Below are positions 37,540 through 51,123 of a stretch of 64,000 bases of DNA, one piece after another. The translations under genes and the position numbers were made by a program. Origin of the DNA: Alectoria sarmentosa. Its lineage: Eukaryota > Ascomycota > Lecanoromycetes > Lecanorales > Parmeliaceae. Within the stretch, counting starts at the first letter, position 1; each line of letters starts with the position of its first letter. The notes beneath the pieces are model-generated. The model was given only the letters and a program-made list of their open reading frames with translations. It had not been told where the DNA came from and searched no databases. The DNA lies in contig WOGZ01000030.1 in NCBI GenBank assembly GCA_009733775.1, positions 1-64,000 on the forward strand, in the 5' to 3' direction.

Positions 37540-40500
37540 CGATATTAAATACATTATGTTTATGAAATCAATTCGTCTCATCTAAAAGAAAAGAAAAATA
37601 ACTTTTAAAATGCTTTTAAAATGTTTTTTAAATGCTTTCAAAATGTTTCAAAATCAAATAAATAGTCCCTAAAATTGCAATTACAGTTATCGCCTTGATA
37701 TCAAAAAGTCATTTTTAATCAATTATCTCAGAGTGTTGAACCTTGCGTTTGACATTTTAGAATGATGAAATATCGCTTTTTATATGATAATGATATCCTC
37801 TTTATTATTATGTGAATGAATCTTCTTTTATCGAATTTATATTCGAATCTCCTTTCAACAATTCGAGAAAATGATCACAATTGTTTGAATTAAAGAGATT
37901 TTGATTCGCTGAGAGATCGTTTTATCACTTTTTTCATTTAAAACAAATGATGATAAAATTGATCATTAATATATCGTAAACTTTAACGTTAACAAATTGA
38001 ATGAATTTATTATCGAACAATGATTCTCTATTGATTCATCTTAAGATTTATAAAAATTCACATCTCTCGCGAGGTTTTTGCTCATTATTCATTAATACGA
38101 ATTCAAAATTCGTTATAATCTCTTCGCATTGTGGGATGTCTTTTTCGTATCGAATGAATAAAATCGAATATGTTATCTTTCGTGTCTCTATCATCATTAT
38201 TTGAGCGATGAAAACGTGAATATTAATTATATACTTTTTAGAGACTTAATCAATGTAATCGATATGATTTATCATCAAATTAAAATGAATTTTGTTTTCG
38301 AGCTGCTCATCGAACATTGCGATATATTATCTTTTAAAGTTCGCGTTCCGTAAAAATGCGATAATTAAGAATTATATTTGATTCGAACCTTCGATATGAA
38401 ATCGTTTTATGTGATTCGAAATGAATGCGAAATAATTTCTATCGTATATTCGAAATAACATATCTCATAACCTCTTTATTGCGTCGCATTCGTCTTTTCA
38501 TGTTTGATGATATCTAATATAATAATTAATCATTTTCGAATATATTTCTATCTATGTTCGACGTCGGATATGATTTAAATATTTACGACTTATCTTTAAA
38601 AGGTTGAAAATCGTTAATTCTCTTAATGTTGATATCGCGTATTCTCTAATTGTTTATATCATATTTGAAAAATAAATGATATTTAATGTTCGAAGAATGC
38701 TTGAGAATCGTGAAATTCTTATATTTTACTTTTATTTTCTCGTCTCATAAAGTGTGATTAAGAGCAAAAATTAAAATTTTGTGAAATTGATATACGAGAT
38801 TGAGAGGGTTGAAGTGTTTAAACGTTTTCGATTACGAATAAATAATTAAAAAAGTTTGTGATTGAATTATGTTGAAAATGAAAAAATAAAAGTCGCGTCA
38901 ATTTATAATTATTAATGAAAAAATCAAAGTGTATCGAAAAAAGACGAGGTTAATTTTTATGTTTGTTTAAAATAAGACATATGATGCTTATCGATTCCAT
39001 AAACTCGATAATCTGTTATCTTTAATACGAATGAATTTTTATTATGCGATTTATAAATTAATGAGATTATTAAAGCTCAACGTTTTTAAAAACGTTTAAC
39101 ATTCGTATCTTTATTATGTATCTTGTCATTTATATTGCCCGATTTAACTTTATAAATATCTTTTTAATATTAATAATGCGATCATCTCATATGATTCGCC
39201 TCTCTTTCTCGAATAAAAAGCATTATTTACTAATGTGTTTTCGAGTTTAATAACCTTTTTTATAAAAACAATTAAGCGTGTTAATTATATCATATGTATA
39301 TAAAAGATCTTTTAATGTTATCTTGATTCGTAATTATGTTATCATTGAGCTCACAACTTTCTGCACTTTTATATGAAAATTCATAATCGAATAATATGAT
39401 TTTAAAGCGTATTTGCGAAGTTCGCGCTCAGAGTTTTTTACGTATGCTTATTAATCAATCTTTTAATTTTCATTAATCAATCTTTTGATGCGTTGTTTGA
39501 TCGCTAAAAACAAACATCATTAATTATCTTAAACGCCTTATTATTGCGACGTCTTTTTGATTAATTGATTAATCATTTCATTATTTGAGATATTTTTATG
39601 TGCAATTATTCAGCGTAAAATAACGAATATCTTATCTTCTCTAAATTTCGCAAGTTTGATAACGATTTTTTAAAGAATATATTGTCTCGATTGTTTTTGA
39701 AAATCGACGATAAATTTTATAACCGCTTAATTATTTATTTAAATGATAAATGTTAATAAATTGATGTTAATTGCGATTTGATAAATCATATCGATTTTTT
39801 TTAATTCTTTAAAATATATTATGAAGTGATCGTTATCGTTTAGATATCGTTTTTGTGTTACGCCGATTTAAAAAACATATATTAAAACATCGATTTTCTC
39901 ATTTATTTCATTTTCGTTCGTATACACGTGTAAAATATTATGATTAATTATGATTTTCATAAAATGTTTCGCAATGAACTCTTTTTTACTTTTGCAAATC
40001 TTTATCTTCGAGAGCTTTCATCATGATAACATTATATATAAAACCCTTTATTTCATTTTACTTTGAAATCATCGTCGATTTATCAAATCTTCGATCATTT
40101 TTAGGGAATTTTTGAGTTGTGCATATTTTGCGATTAACTTTTGTTTTTTAATGATGTTTTTAATCGATTATATTATTTCGTAATTTAAATTCGTTTATAA
40201 CCTGAATATTATCTCTGCGATGACTTTTTTTAAGATTGCTCGAATTGAAAATATATAACATTTCACATTCAAAGCGATTTTTGAAACATTTTTGAATTTT
40301 TCTGATATAATGTATATCGTTCTTTTTTAAATAATTTTAAACGTCTATAAGATCTTCTTTTTTTTAAATTTATAATCTTTAACGAATAATGTATATTAAA
40401 TAATGCACTCGAAGAGTAATATAAAAAGAATCATATCTTGATATAATTTTCGCAATCTTTTATAAAAGATTTTTCAAATTGAGCCTGCGCAGCATATCAA

Positions 40501-43500
40501 ACCGTTGAATTTTATAACGATTTTTGCTTTTAATAATTATATATAATTTATTTATTTTAATTTAAAGTCGAACTTTATTTTTAATAATCTTGCGGATTTT
40601 TTTGATATAATCTTATGAATATTTAAATCGAATATCGTTTATAAATCGTTTTTTTTTAACATTTTCATTATTCACTTATTAAATTAAAAGTGTATTAATT
40701 TATATTTATTTATTTCGAATTTCGAGGCATGGATTATCGCTCAACGTTAAATTTTGATGTATATTATTCGTAAAATCTCGCAATTCGTTTATGCTGTGAA
40801 CCCTCTCATTAAAATATTAACGTCGTCGATATATGTTGAAATTAAATAATCTTTTTTTTTGCATAACTCTGTTATATCGACATTATAAAAAAAATATAAA
40901 ATAAAAAAGATTGAGGATCTCTGAGAGATTTCAATTTTTATCTCATATTTGAAAAATTCGTCTTCGAACATAACGATAATAATCGATCGATTTTTTAAAA
41001 AGCTTTGAATTCAGCGTGTGATTTTCTCATTTATGTCTCTCTTTTTTAAATTATATAACAATTTAAAATGAGAAACGTTATCGAAGGTTTTTTTAACGTC
41101 TAATATTAACAATGAAACGACTTAATTATCTTTCGATTTTCACATTTTATAAACTTCTTTTAATATCATATAAATAACGTTTTTGATCGAAAAAAGTTTA
41201 CGCCCGTTCATATGCTTCTTAAAAAAAAATTAATATTTTTTTATCAAATAATTAAATCTTATAATTATGATCTTTTCAAATTCCTTTCTCAATATGTTGA
41301 AAAGGACGATCGATTAATACGATTTTAATTAAATGTAATTCTTTTCATCGAGATTTTCAAGCTTTTTAAATATCATTATCTTAAAATAATGAAAATGTTC
41401 AAAACAATAATTATGTTTGATACACGCGTTGTAAATGTTTTTTAATCAGACCTTTATGCGATTCAAAGTTATTTATAAAATTCGAAAAATTAAACCGTCG
41501 TTCTCTGCAACTTTGTTTAAATGATTTATCATTATAACTTTTCGAATTTCACGTTTAATAATAATCGAAAACTTTTTTAAAAATGAATATTCATATTCTT
41601 TTATGTTATTTAAATTCGTTTAATGTGTTTATAAAAAGAAATTATCTTTAAGCAACGTTTGTTTTTCGATGATTTCAATAATCATATTATTTGATTTCGC
41701 GAATTCAGAGGTGAATAATGATGATTTAATTCATTCACTTTTAATTTATTTGTTTAAGTTTCAAAGTTTTCGATTATTATCGTATTCGTTTATATGTTAT
41801 TTTCATCGCTTCGTTCGCTTATTTTTTAAAAATCTCTTTTTGATATTTCGAACTTAATTAAACGCCGTTTTATTTTTATAAGAGCGAATTTATTATCATT
41901 TTTTATTTAACTTTCGAATCTTCTTAATAATTTTCTTTGACTTTAAATCCATTTTTAATTTCGATTTAAAACATATCTTATTGATAAAAATAACATTAAT
42001 GACGACGTTATAAAGAATTGTGATTAATTGATTTATTTGATGATTCAGATCTTTTTTTATTAAAATTGAAATTAGATTTATAAACAACTTCAAATTTAAC
42101 TCTTTTAAAAAATTTATCATTTTAAACTTTTTTTAATTGCGAATTTCTCTTTAAAATTAAAGAATTAAACTTCGCTTCAATATTATAAAAAGAACTTTAT
42201 AATCGAAATCGAAGTTTTTTTTTCGAGTGATATCGCACTTTATTATTGTGTCGACGATATTTGTTATTGCGAATGTGAAATTTATAATAATCGTTTCATT
42301 ATGCTTTTTGAGCTTGAACGTTTATATTCCTTTTAATGTTAATAATTAAAGTTTTACGATGTTTATGATATCGATCATAATGTCTGCCTCCGCGTATTGA
42401 TGCTTTTTTGATTTTATTCATAATGAATAATGTAAATTGAAATCATTTATGATAAGGTGTTCATCGATCGCGTTTTTTGCGATCGCAATTCGAAAAATGT
42501 TGAAAAATGAGATTTTCGAATATGATTTCATTACGTCGATTTTATTTCTTCGAAAATATGTTTCGAATTTTTGAAAAGGGGAAGCGTTATAAATATTATA
42601 AATATGTAAAATCTTCTGCCCCTTCTCTTAAGACTTAATTGTGATAATTATTATATCCCCGTTATATACTTTAAAATATCAACGATTTATGAATATTTTG
42701 ATATTAACATATATGCAAATTTTAATTAACGTGTTCTTTACGTTTGAATAACATAAATAATAATCTATTAAAATTGAATAATAAGTTTAATTTTTTTTGA
42801 AATGTTTTTAAAACTTTTATATAATTAAAATGTCATATTCGAAAATCGTGAGTTTTTGAAACAAAGGTCTTATAACGTTTATCGACTTATAAACGTTATA
42901 TTGAAAAATTGTGAATCGTGATTTTTGAGATTGTAATATTTGTTGAGACGAGTGTGTATTTATAACAAGATATCGTTTTGACTTTTCGTGACTTTTATGA
43001 TATTTTTAATTTAACGACTTTTTAAAAAAATGTTCATTTTTATAATTGTTTTCGTTATTTTTAAAAACGAGATTTCATTTATAAGAAATTCGCGTATTAA
43101 ATTCGTGTCGACGAGAGAGATAACGTAACTCTTTTTAATTTTCTTTTGAATTAATAACTTTATCTTTAATGATTTCTCATAAAAAATTAAATCTGTGAAT
43201 TTCTCGATATTCTTTTTAAGTTTCATTTTTAAAATTAATAAATGATTTTCTTTATTCATATTCTCGATTTTCGTTTTTATTATATTTATCTTTATGAAAA
43301 ACAATTTCTTGAAATTAAATGTTTTCAGAAACGTTATTTTAAAGATGTTAATTAATATCGATATCTTTATTAAAATATTTAAAGATGTTTGATTTAACAT
43401 TTAATCGCTCGCTTTATGTCTCTTAATATGATCTTTATTTGACGACATCAAAAGGCTTCTTATCGTCGTTTTGCGTTTTTCTAATTAAATCATTTAACTT

Positions 43501-45290
43501 TATTTTTGAGAGTTTTATGAGAATGTTATTTTAGAATTGAAAATAATAATTTCGGGGTTCATATTGATATCTGTGTTTTGATTTTAACTTTTTAAAATGT
43601 TGAAATCAAATGTGCTCGATGTGATTTTCATCGATTAACTCGATAAAACGATATTGATATTGATTATGACCTTTGTCGAATGATCAAATAAAATAAAAAT
43701 GACGTTATTATCGTTAATTGACGGCGCATTCTTGATTTTTATTACGAGTTTCTCTTTATTAAAAACTCTTCTTTCTCGAGATTGCGTAAATTTTTATATC
43801 TTTATAAATTTCATTATATTGATATTTATGATTTAAAAAATAATTTAATGATTTCTTTTCGTCAATTAAATATTTTCAATAAAAAAATGATTTTTATTTT
43901 CAAAATATGCGGTTTAAGATTCTCGACGTTTTTTCACAACTCTTTAAACAATTATCTTAATACGTTCACATTTGAAATTGTGAACTTCATATAAATCTTA
44001 ACAATTAACGCATTTAAATTAAAAGCCTAATTTTTGATGTTTCTCGCATTTTTTAAAATCATGTTCTCGAACGCAATACACACAAATTAAAATCTTAAAG
44101 TCGTATACAAAAGTGATGTAATCTGATTTTTAACATTTGAAACATTTGATGATTCGGTTTTCGCGAACATATTTTTCATAATCGTGATATTCGTTTCTTC
44201 TCGACGAAGATTAATTTAAATCGACGCTTTAAACAACATTAACATAATAAATTTTTGAGAATTTCATTATTATTACTGAGAAAAACATTAATGAATTTTT
44301 GACTTTATTTTTATTCAATCACTCGATATATCGAATATCGATTTTTTAAATGCGATACGTATTCACTTAAATGATCGTTTTGATAAAAGACTCAACATCC
44401 CTCGAAAATTGATAAACTTTAATCGAAACATTGTGAATCATCATTTCAAAAATGAAGATCAAAACAAACGCGTTTTTATCAAAACACGTTATTCAATCTT
44501 TGACATCCTTGACATTTTTCAAGATTTCGACGTCTTTTCGAATTTTTATAAGAAATCGAATATCCTTTAATTTAAATTGAATAATAATTTCGATTTCGAT
44601 TATCTTTAACGTTAAATATGTTTTAAAACGGGTTTCAATATAGATTTATAAATCTTTAAAGAATTGTTTGCGATAACGTTCTTTGATATCGTTATTTTTA
44701 AATTTGATAATGATTTAACGCTTTGTTTTGACTTCGCTCCCTGAAATCGATGTTGATTAAAAAAAATAAAAGATCATGATGCTTTATGAGAATGATGATA
44801 ATGCGATTAAAAATCCTTTCGCCCACATTTTTAAAGGATCAAGACGTATATTCGTAATAATAATAATAATTATCGAATGCTTCATAATTATAACATCGCC
44901 TTCGATGCGCTTAATAAGTTATTTTAAACGTTATATTGTTATCAAAAACTCTTTATTATTCGATTGATCGATTACTTTAATTATCATCATAAACATTATA
45001 TGAAATATGATTTCGATAATAACTCGAAATACGCCCTTTTTAAAAAAAACATTAAAACCATTTTAAAAATATTTCAAAATGACTTCAAACGTATTTTAAA
45101 TAAGAAAAAGCTGTTTGTTAATGAAAAGAAATTCATAATTATTTAACATTCGAGGTCATTTTGACTTATCATTTTTTTTCATGATATATCACGATTATAA
45201 AGACGAGATAAGATATTAGACGATAATGAATGAGATCAATTTAATTAAAATTATTAATGATGATTATAGATGGCTGTTGAAATCATTCAA
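37540..45290 (-). mobile_element. Mutation-degraded LINE (non-LTR) retrotransposon in a very AT-rich block
   Basis: The whole block is extremely AT-rich and has no intact gene. On the minus strand at about 41040-41220 a broken frame still reads HMNGRKLFSIKNVIYMIL, later VVSLLILDVKKTFDNVSH, the fungal LINE reverse-transcriptase pattern (HMGGRK...LLLDVKGAFDNVSH). Further along at 40971-40789 come the motif-B remnant ISQRSSIFFILYFFYNVDI (from GIPQGSPLSPILYLFYNADL) and YIDDVNILM, the Y-x-D-D catalytic box. A Lys-rich 129-codon frame at 43400-43011 is upstream in element direction, where ORF1 (gag-like) should be. Stops are scattered, so this is a relic. Tad/I-like clade by motif appearance. Ends are given only by composition. 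Confidence 0.85.
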
Positions 45291-46157
45291 TGATGATGAT
45301 AGCGCATAAATAAAGTGATAGCGCATAAGTAAAATGATGATAACGCACAAGTAAAGTGATCGATGATGGTAACCATGTCGTAGTGAACGTATCGCTGACT
45401 TTGTTTAGGTAGTAATCTACAGACTACTACCATAACGAAAAAATACAGGCACTAAGGTTCTCGGTACTCTCGAGTCTCGCAATCTTCATCTCGGGTTTCA
45501 CTGGCCTGGTCTCAGGGGGCAACTCCGATTTCAATTGGTTTGGTATCAACAAGCGCGCCGCGCGCTGCTGGAGGAAACGGTCAAATTTCATGTCCTCGTG
45601 TCAATGATTTTCGACCTATGAATAGACTCGGGCGCCTCAAGTCCGCATGAGATAGGTGTTTCAGGTTCCATCGTTGGACTGTGGAGAGATGGGAAGGCCC
45701 GAGGTAAGCCACAATCACACCACAAGGTAAGGTAAGGTAGGGTAAGGTAATCATGCCCGAGCATCAGACAAGCTACACATTAGTAAACGTGCCTGTCCTA
45801 GGCGCTGGTCTCTTCTTGTTTATGCTCAATTGCCGCCATCAAGCCTTGGAACTTGGGCGTGAGATCTTCTTCTACTACTGACATTTACATCTGGATTTGA
45901 GCGCTGTAATGGCAGCGAGCCTGGCGGAAAGCAACGTTGCTCGTGGCTTATGTTCTTCCCCAAAAGACTTGCTTGTTCTATTGACCCTGATAGCATCTTG
46001 CTTGCCACGTGAGTGTTTCCCCGAGCTGATCCACATGCAAAGCTGCAGTCGTATGGACACATCCCGTCTTCGGTTGCGAGGAGCGATAGCTTAGTAAATG
46101 ATCCTAGCGGATGCTTCAAACAGAGGGGCGGTGTTCGTGAATTGGTCGCCGCTGTGC
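45291..46157. other. Transition out of the AT-rich block
   Basis: Three diverged tandem units around gatagcgcataagtaaagtg lie at 45295-45365. A gtagtaatctac/gtagtagtct hairpin is near 45410, and ggtaa repeats at 45725-45752. No gene is recognised. Confidence 0.5.
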
Positions 46158-47779
46158 TCAGGAGCCCATTGGCTCGCCCAATGAGCTCGACTTCTCCGTC
46201 ATTGGAGCAGTCTTGTTGCCAAAGCCAACTTGAGTACCGGATCCTGCACCCATACTCTGGTTTCCCACGGTTCCAGGTTTATGAGCAGGCATCGCCTCTG
46301 GGGGAATGGCTCCGCCGTCTCCACCGCCAACTATTAAGTCTCCTCCACCAGGCGCTTTACCAACCACCATACCCTTTGCAACGGATCTAGTTGTCCAATT
46401 AGCCGTTATATTCGAACAGATGAGTTTTCCAGTGACTGGGACTGACTTGATGACTGCTCTGCGCGAAACCCCCGCCGCATCTACGTAAACAAGACCAACG
46501 TTCCTCACGCCACCTGCAATGCTTCCAGCAACATTTCTTGCATTTTCTCCATACCGATGGCCAACGACTTGGGTGGCAGCGCTGGATCCTGAAGACAAAA
46601 GACTACGTGAAGCATAATCGACGCCGTCTGCAATGGTTGAAAAGGCCATCATAGACTTGTTCAACAGGCCTGGTTTGTAGCCTTCCTTGTCAGCATTATG
46701 ATTCTTTTTCTGTTGCTCGCTCCGGCGAGTCAGGGTTGCGCCAAGGTTCTGTGCATGTCTGGTCACTTGGCCAACAGTCTTTGCGGACAGACTCACGGCG
46801 CCCTGGGTGACGCTATTCAATTTTCTTACCCTTGCTTGAGTCGTTGGTGTGAAAGTCATTGGTTTGGGGTTCGGTTTCGTCTTCTTAGTGAAGCTGTCTG
46901 CTCCGGTGGTCATCTGATTCGCTAGCCATCCAGAGCCCGTAACTATGAGTCGAGAAGCCACAGCAGCGTTTTGTACCAGGGTTGAGTCTTTGTAAGCGGG
47001 ATGCTTCGCCATTTTGAGATATTCTTCTGAAGCGTTGGTGACGTTGATCTGGTTGCCTTCGCCTTCCTGGGGCAATTGAATCTCAACAGGTCCTGGTAAG
47101 ATTAGTGTTCTTCGTACTCAATGTTCTTGGTAGGAGAGGATGTCATACTCTTTGAGCCGACGTGTACATCCTTGCCCTCGACTACTTGGAAACCCTCCCC
47201 AAGCTCGCCAACGACAGACCCATCCTCTTCATCCACAAGGACAATGTGGCCCTTCCCGCTGCCACCCAGGCCAGAGCCAACATACCCCTCGCCAGGAGCG
47301 AATTCCGCCGGGTTATATTTCTTTTCACCAGCAGATGGGAAGCTCGCCCGTTCCAGAAAGGCAGTGCATTGGGCTAGAATTGTCTCAAAAGTATCTACAT
47401 CCTCCTGCGTGACCCTGTCAGGTCCAGTTCCAATCTTGGGGAACTCAATGCGTGTGAAAGCACCACTCCCTGGGCCTAGATCCCATCGTGGGATCAGGTA
47501 GCTTCTTGGAGGTTGGTGGTAAATCTGAGTTGTCGCAGGTAGGGAGAGGTCGAGCTCTGGGGGAAGATGCAGGTGGAGGTAGAAGTCCTCTTCGGGTGCT
47601 GCACTGGAAGGATTGGCGGAAGACAGGTCGGCGAAAGGAGATGATGTCGGGACCATGAGCAAGGACAAGGTCTGCGGTCCAGAGTGGCTGAGAGGTGACT
47701 CCTGGCCATCTTGAATGTGGTATGCACTTATGTTACCGACGCTGTAGAGCAGTCTCGGCTCATTATGCCCAGCAGACAT
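46158..47779 (-). CDS. Spartin/senescence-domain protein
   Basis: Two exons, 47779-47149 and 47092-46158, give 521 residues. The first half contains a compact beta-rich N domain (LLYSVGNISAYHI, FYLHLHLPPELDLSLP). The second half has the small-residue- and Gly-rich segments typical of the plant-senescence/spartin domain: ASRLIVTGSGWLANQMTTGAD, VRKLNSVTQGAVSLSAKTVGQV, MMAFSTIADGVDYASRSLLSSG, AATQVVGHRYGENARNVAGSI, GLVYVDAAGVSRRAVIKS. The C terminus is Gly/Pro-rich and disordered. Family members associate with lipid droplets or membranes; fungal roles are poorly known. The intron has a gtatga donor. Confidence 0.8.
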
Positions 47780-49878
47780 GGTCGAAAGGGTTGATAGGTG
47801 GAGCTGGTAATGGGGTATGAGGGGGAAAATCGTTCATCTGTCAGTGGCTGTGGGAGGGCATGAGCTGAAGGGATGCCACTCAACAAAGCACCTCGAATAT
47901 ATTAATAAGAGGAAAAGAGGCAGGGCAAGTAAAGTCGTGGGTTCATAATATTAAGTGGTGTCTGAATCTCGATTGTCCCAGCGAGCAGGTCAGGCACCAA
48001 GAGTTCCAGGGAAGCGCGCCGAGGCCGAATTTTGCCCCTCACCTTCCAAGATTCCCAGGTCCACTCCGTGCCTGGTGAAAACAAGTGTGGCTGTGCATGG
48101 ACGCCATGCCATGGAAGAGCGATTCTCAATTGCCTACCTAGGTTACATTGGCCATCACTACCTTCTTTACAGGAATCTTTACACCCATCAGCGCCCCATA
48201 TTATTGTCTCCCTGTATTTGACTGTGAGAGTAACAGTAGCGAGGTCTCTAGCTTGGGCACATCTTCTTTGCTTTGCAAATTGCAACGGTAATGTTTGATT
48301 CATCAAGCGAAGATATCATAGATCGACGCCGATATGCAGCTTACGCTTCTGTTGGTCAATCGTTCAAAGCGCATGCATGCCCCGGTGTCGTGTTCCCTAG
48401 CTGCTTCGAATTGTCTCAGCTTGACCTCTTGACCTTGGAAAGCGGTCTCATAATAGTCTATTTACCTACTTACACGTTGGAGCTCGTTTTTTTGAATACT
48501 TGAAGTTTTCCAAAAGGTAAACAATAACAACCTAGTTCTTGCAACACGGCGACAGTCAATGGAGTCACCAAGCTGTATGCAGGTAATGTCCCTACGGTGC
48601 AGTGTATGCTCCCTGGCCCAGCCTGAAACAAATCCTTCTGATCAGATATTTAATTTTGTGGCAGTTCATGGCTTGTATGGCAATGTGCTTAGGACACTGA
48701 CATCAGAGAGATCAAAGGGTCCTTGTCCCCCTAAAGCCCTTCCTCATGCCAGGATATGACGTGGGGTTTACAATGCGAATGTACGTTCATCCATGGACAG
48801 CACATGCTTGGATACCGTTTTGGAGCATGCTTACTCTTGCCGTGCAGCTCCAGGCAAATCGTGAGATATGGCTTGCTCTAGTCCCCGGTACAATTACCAC
48901 ATGCTTTGCCTCCTCTCAGTCAGATAATCAGTCAGGTCACTTAACGACCGTACATAATTCGGTGGCAGTATGCTAAAACTGCGTAAAGACAAAGAAGGAG
49001 AGGTTCGAGTCCTCTACATACATAGTCTACAGGTGTAGCCTTTGCAGTCTCTATAATAAACAAAATATGTAGTCAGCAAGCTTGTCTGTCGATAGAATGT
49101 ATTTGTTCAAATGCTCTTTAATGCACCTATTAGTGGGCTATATAGATAGAAGGCACTCCAGAGAGGCTCATCGGATTTGTATGCCATCCACGTAGGGGAA
49201 TCATCGTCAACAGGTCATCGTCAGCTTGTTCGCAGGGGCAACCCGCTGTGAAAACACCCTGTAACTGCTTTTACAGAACGAACATGTTTCGATCGGATCA
49301 AAACGGTCAGTCACAGAAGAAAAGGCGAAAGTCGAAAGTCGAAAGCACTCATGCCGCAATCATCCAATGTGTACAGTACCTTATACATACAAAAAGACAG
49401 GACTACGATCCTAGAAATTTCAGAATGACCACGGTGGAGAGCTTTTTTCCCAGGGGCAGGACATGACGAACAATACCAAACTTACTCACACAAAAATATG
49501 TGCTGGGGGCGCGAGGCTACCCAACAGTGGAAAGCTTGAAAGATCTGTGTAATTACAATAATAGGTAGTACTTGTTCTTTTTACGCTTGGGGGAGAGCTC
49601 CGGAAAGGTAAAGAAGGGTTCAGAGAAAAGAGCTTGTCAGAGGCTCAGAGCACTCAGAAGGTTTTAAAAAAGATCTCATTTATCATAAATGTTCTGATCC
49701 ATCCAATCAAATTTCATGAAAACAACATCGTTTGAAAGTGCGTATTCGAATCTATAATTTTATTTACTCATTATATTATCAAATTGTATGTGACACGAAA
49801 GAAATATGAAAGAATAGAATTTAAGACATTGATGTTCGAGGCTCAGCCTTATGATGTGACCTGTTTGGGACGTACCCG
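47780..49878. other. Intergenic, gene-poor
   Basis: Short open frames only, none convincing. The right third (from about 49650) becomes more AT-rich towards the transposon cluster. A T-arm-like hairpin lies at about 48996-49012 without the rest of a tRNA. Confidence 0.4.
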
Positions 49879-50750
49879 TACTTAAAGGCGAGCATTACGC
49901 GTATACCCCCTGTCTGATAGGCGTATACCCCCATGTTTGTTAGGCGTATACCCCCCCAGATCCAGTTAGCTGATACCAAGGCGCTACCCTGATCGGGTAA
50001 GCTTCGCGCGGAGCTAATCGCGGGGATGCTCTGTAGTAACAATGCAGTAGTAGGGTAAGTCTTCTCGAGCCTCTCCTTGTAGAATAAAGACATCAGACGG
50101 TTTCAAATCGTCGAATAGCGAGGTCTTTCGATCATTCTTTTATGGTTGCATCTGACTGATTAATGAGCTTCTTTGATTGTTATTAAAAATACGTCTATCG
50201 TATTTAAATGTGCATTACTTGTTAGTAGGTAGTAGTCTTCCTATAGCTGGAAAGAGTTGAACATAGCCTCGTTGCCTTTCATGTATGCCGGTGTCGCAAT
50301 ATTTCGCTGTCGCCCTCGTGTAGCCGTAGATCCTTTATCCCTATCTCGTCGTCGTGGTGGTTGTTGTATAGCCCGTGTGCTTCCCCTTCGTGTAGTCACC
50401 CCTCGTGTAAAGTAGTTATTCCTCGTGTAACATTTCGTGTAGCGCTTCCTCCTCTTGTAGTAGTAATATTTGTAATTCCAAAGAACTCATCAGCAGCAGC
50501 TATATCCTCCTGATCAGAAGGTTATTGCCGTTGATTTGATGTAAAGCGAGGGGTGGTAAGTAGTGAGTGTTTTATGAAACGCGAGATCTTGAAGAATTTC
50601 GGTCTTATTTCGGCTACGTGCGGGGTTTATACCAGGTCGGGTTAGCGCCTTGGTATCAGCTAATTGGATCTGGGGGGGTATACGCCTAACAAACATGGGG
50701 GTATACGTCTATCAGACAGGGGGTATACGCGTAATGCCAGCCTACTTAAA
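49879..50750. mobile_element. Element C: non-autonomous TIR transposon with iteron ends (8-bp TSD)
   Basis: The body is 49887-50742 (856 bp). Identical 8-bp words tacttaaa flank it at 49879-49886 and 50743-50750. Inverted repeats of about 105 bp run inward from 49887 and from 50742. They begin ggcgagcattacgcg and ggctggcattacgcg, then carry three tandem ~22-bp units starting gcgtataccccc, and end around agctgataccaaggcgc. The interior (50280-50470) holds irregular cctcgtgta minisatellite copies. No transposase frame is present, so movement would require an enzyme in trans. The TSD length resembles hAT elements, but the target bases do not strongly fit. Confidence 0.8.
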
Positions 50751-50890
50751 GGGTGGTGATAAATATACACCACTTTTTGATAGATGTACACCACTTTTTG
50801 ATATATGTACACCCCCATCTATTTTGTATGCCTCTACCGACGCATGGTCCTTTTTGAAATTCTTGAAAAAAGTGAAATATGTAATCAAAT

Positions 50891-51032
50891 TGTCAAGGAA
50901 TAAGATCTGGATCATATATTCATAGTGTGTGTGTAAGATGTATTGAAGAATATATCTGTCTGCGAGGCAGATATGTGCGATGTCAAGCCACGCTAATGAA
51001 AGCCTTGACAGTAGACCTGGCGTACCGTGACA
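50891..51032 (-). repeat. LTR copy (3' LTR in element orientation)
   Basis: 142 bp, tgtca...tgaca, with an internal hairpin atatctgtctgcgaggcagatat; identical to 51759-51900 except one transition. Confidence 0.92.
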
Positions 51033-51123
51033 ACATGCCCACAAAAAACAAAAATGCCATGTCCTCATGGCTGAATCCCTGAACAGTGACATTATCGCAT
51101 GCATCATCCATGTGTATATACAC

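Noticed and set aside
43011..44000. AT-rich frames as real genes
   Set aside because: Lys/Ile/Asn-rich products of extreme composition inside a LINE relic with stops in the RT region; treated as degraded ORF1.
48996..49012. tRNA T-arm
   Set aside because: agaggttcgagtcctct forms a five-pair stem with a seven-base loop, but no matching acceptor, D or anticodon arms are found upstream.
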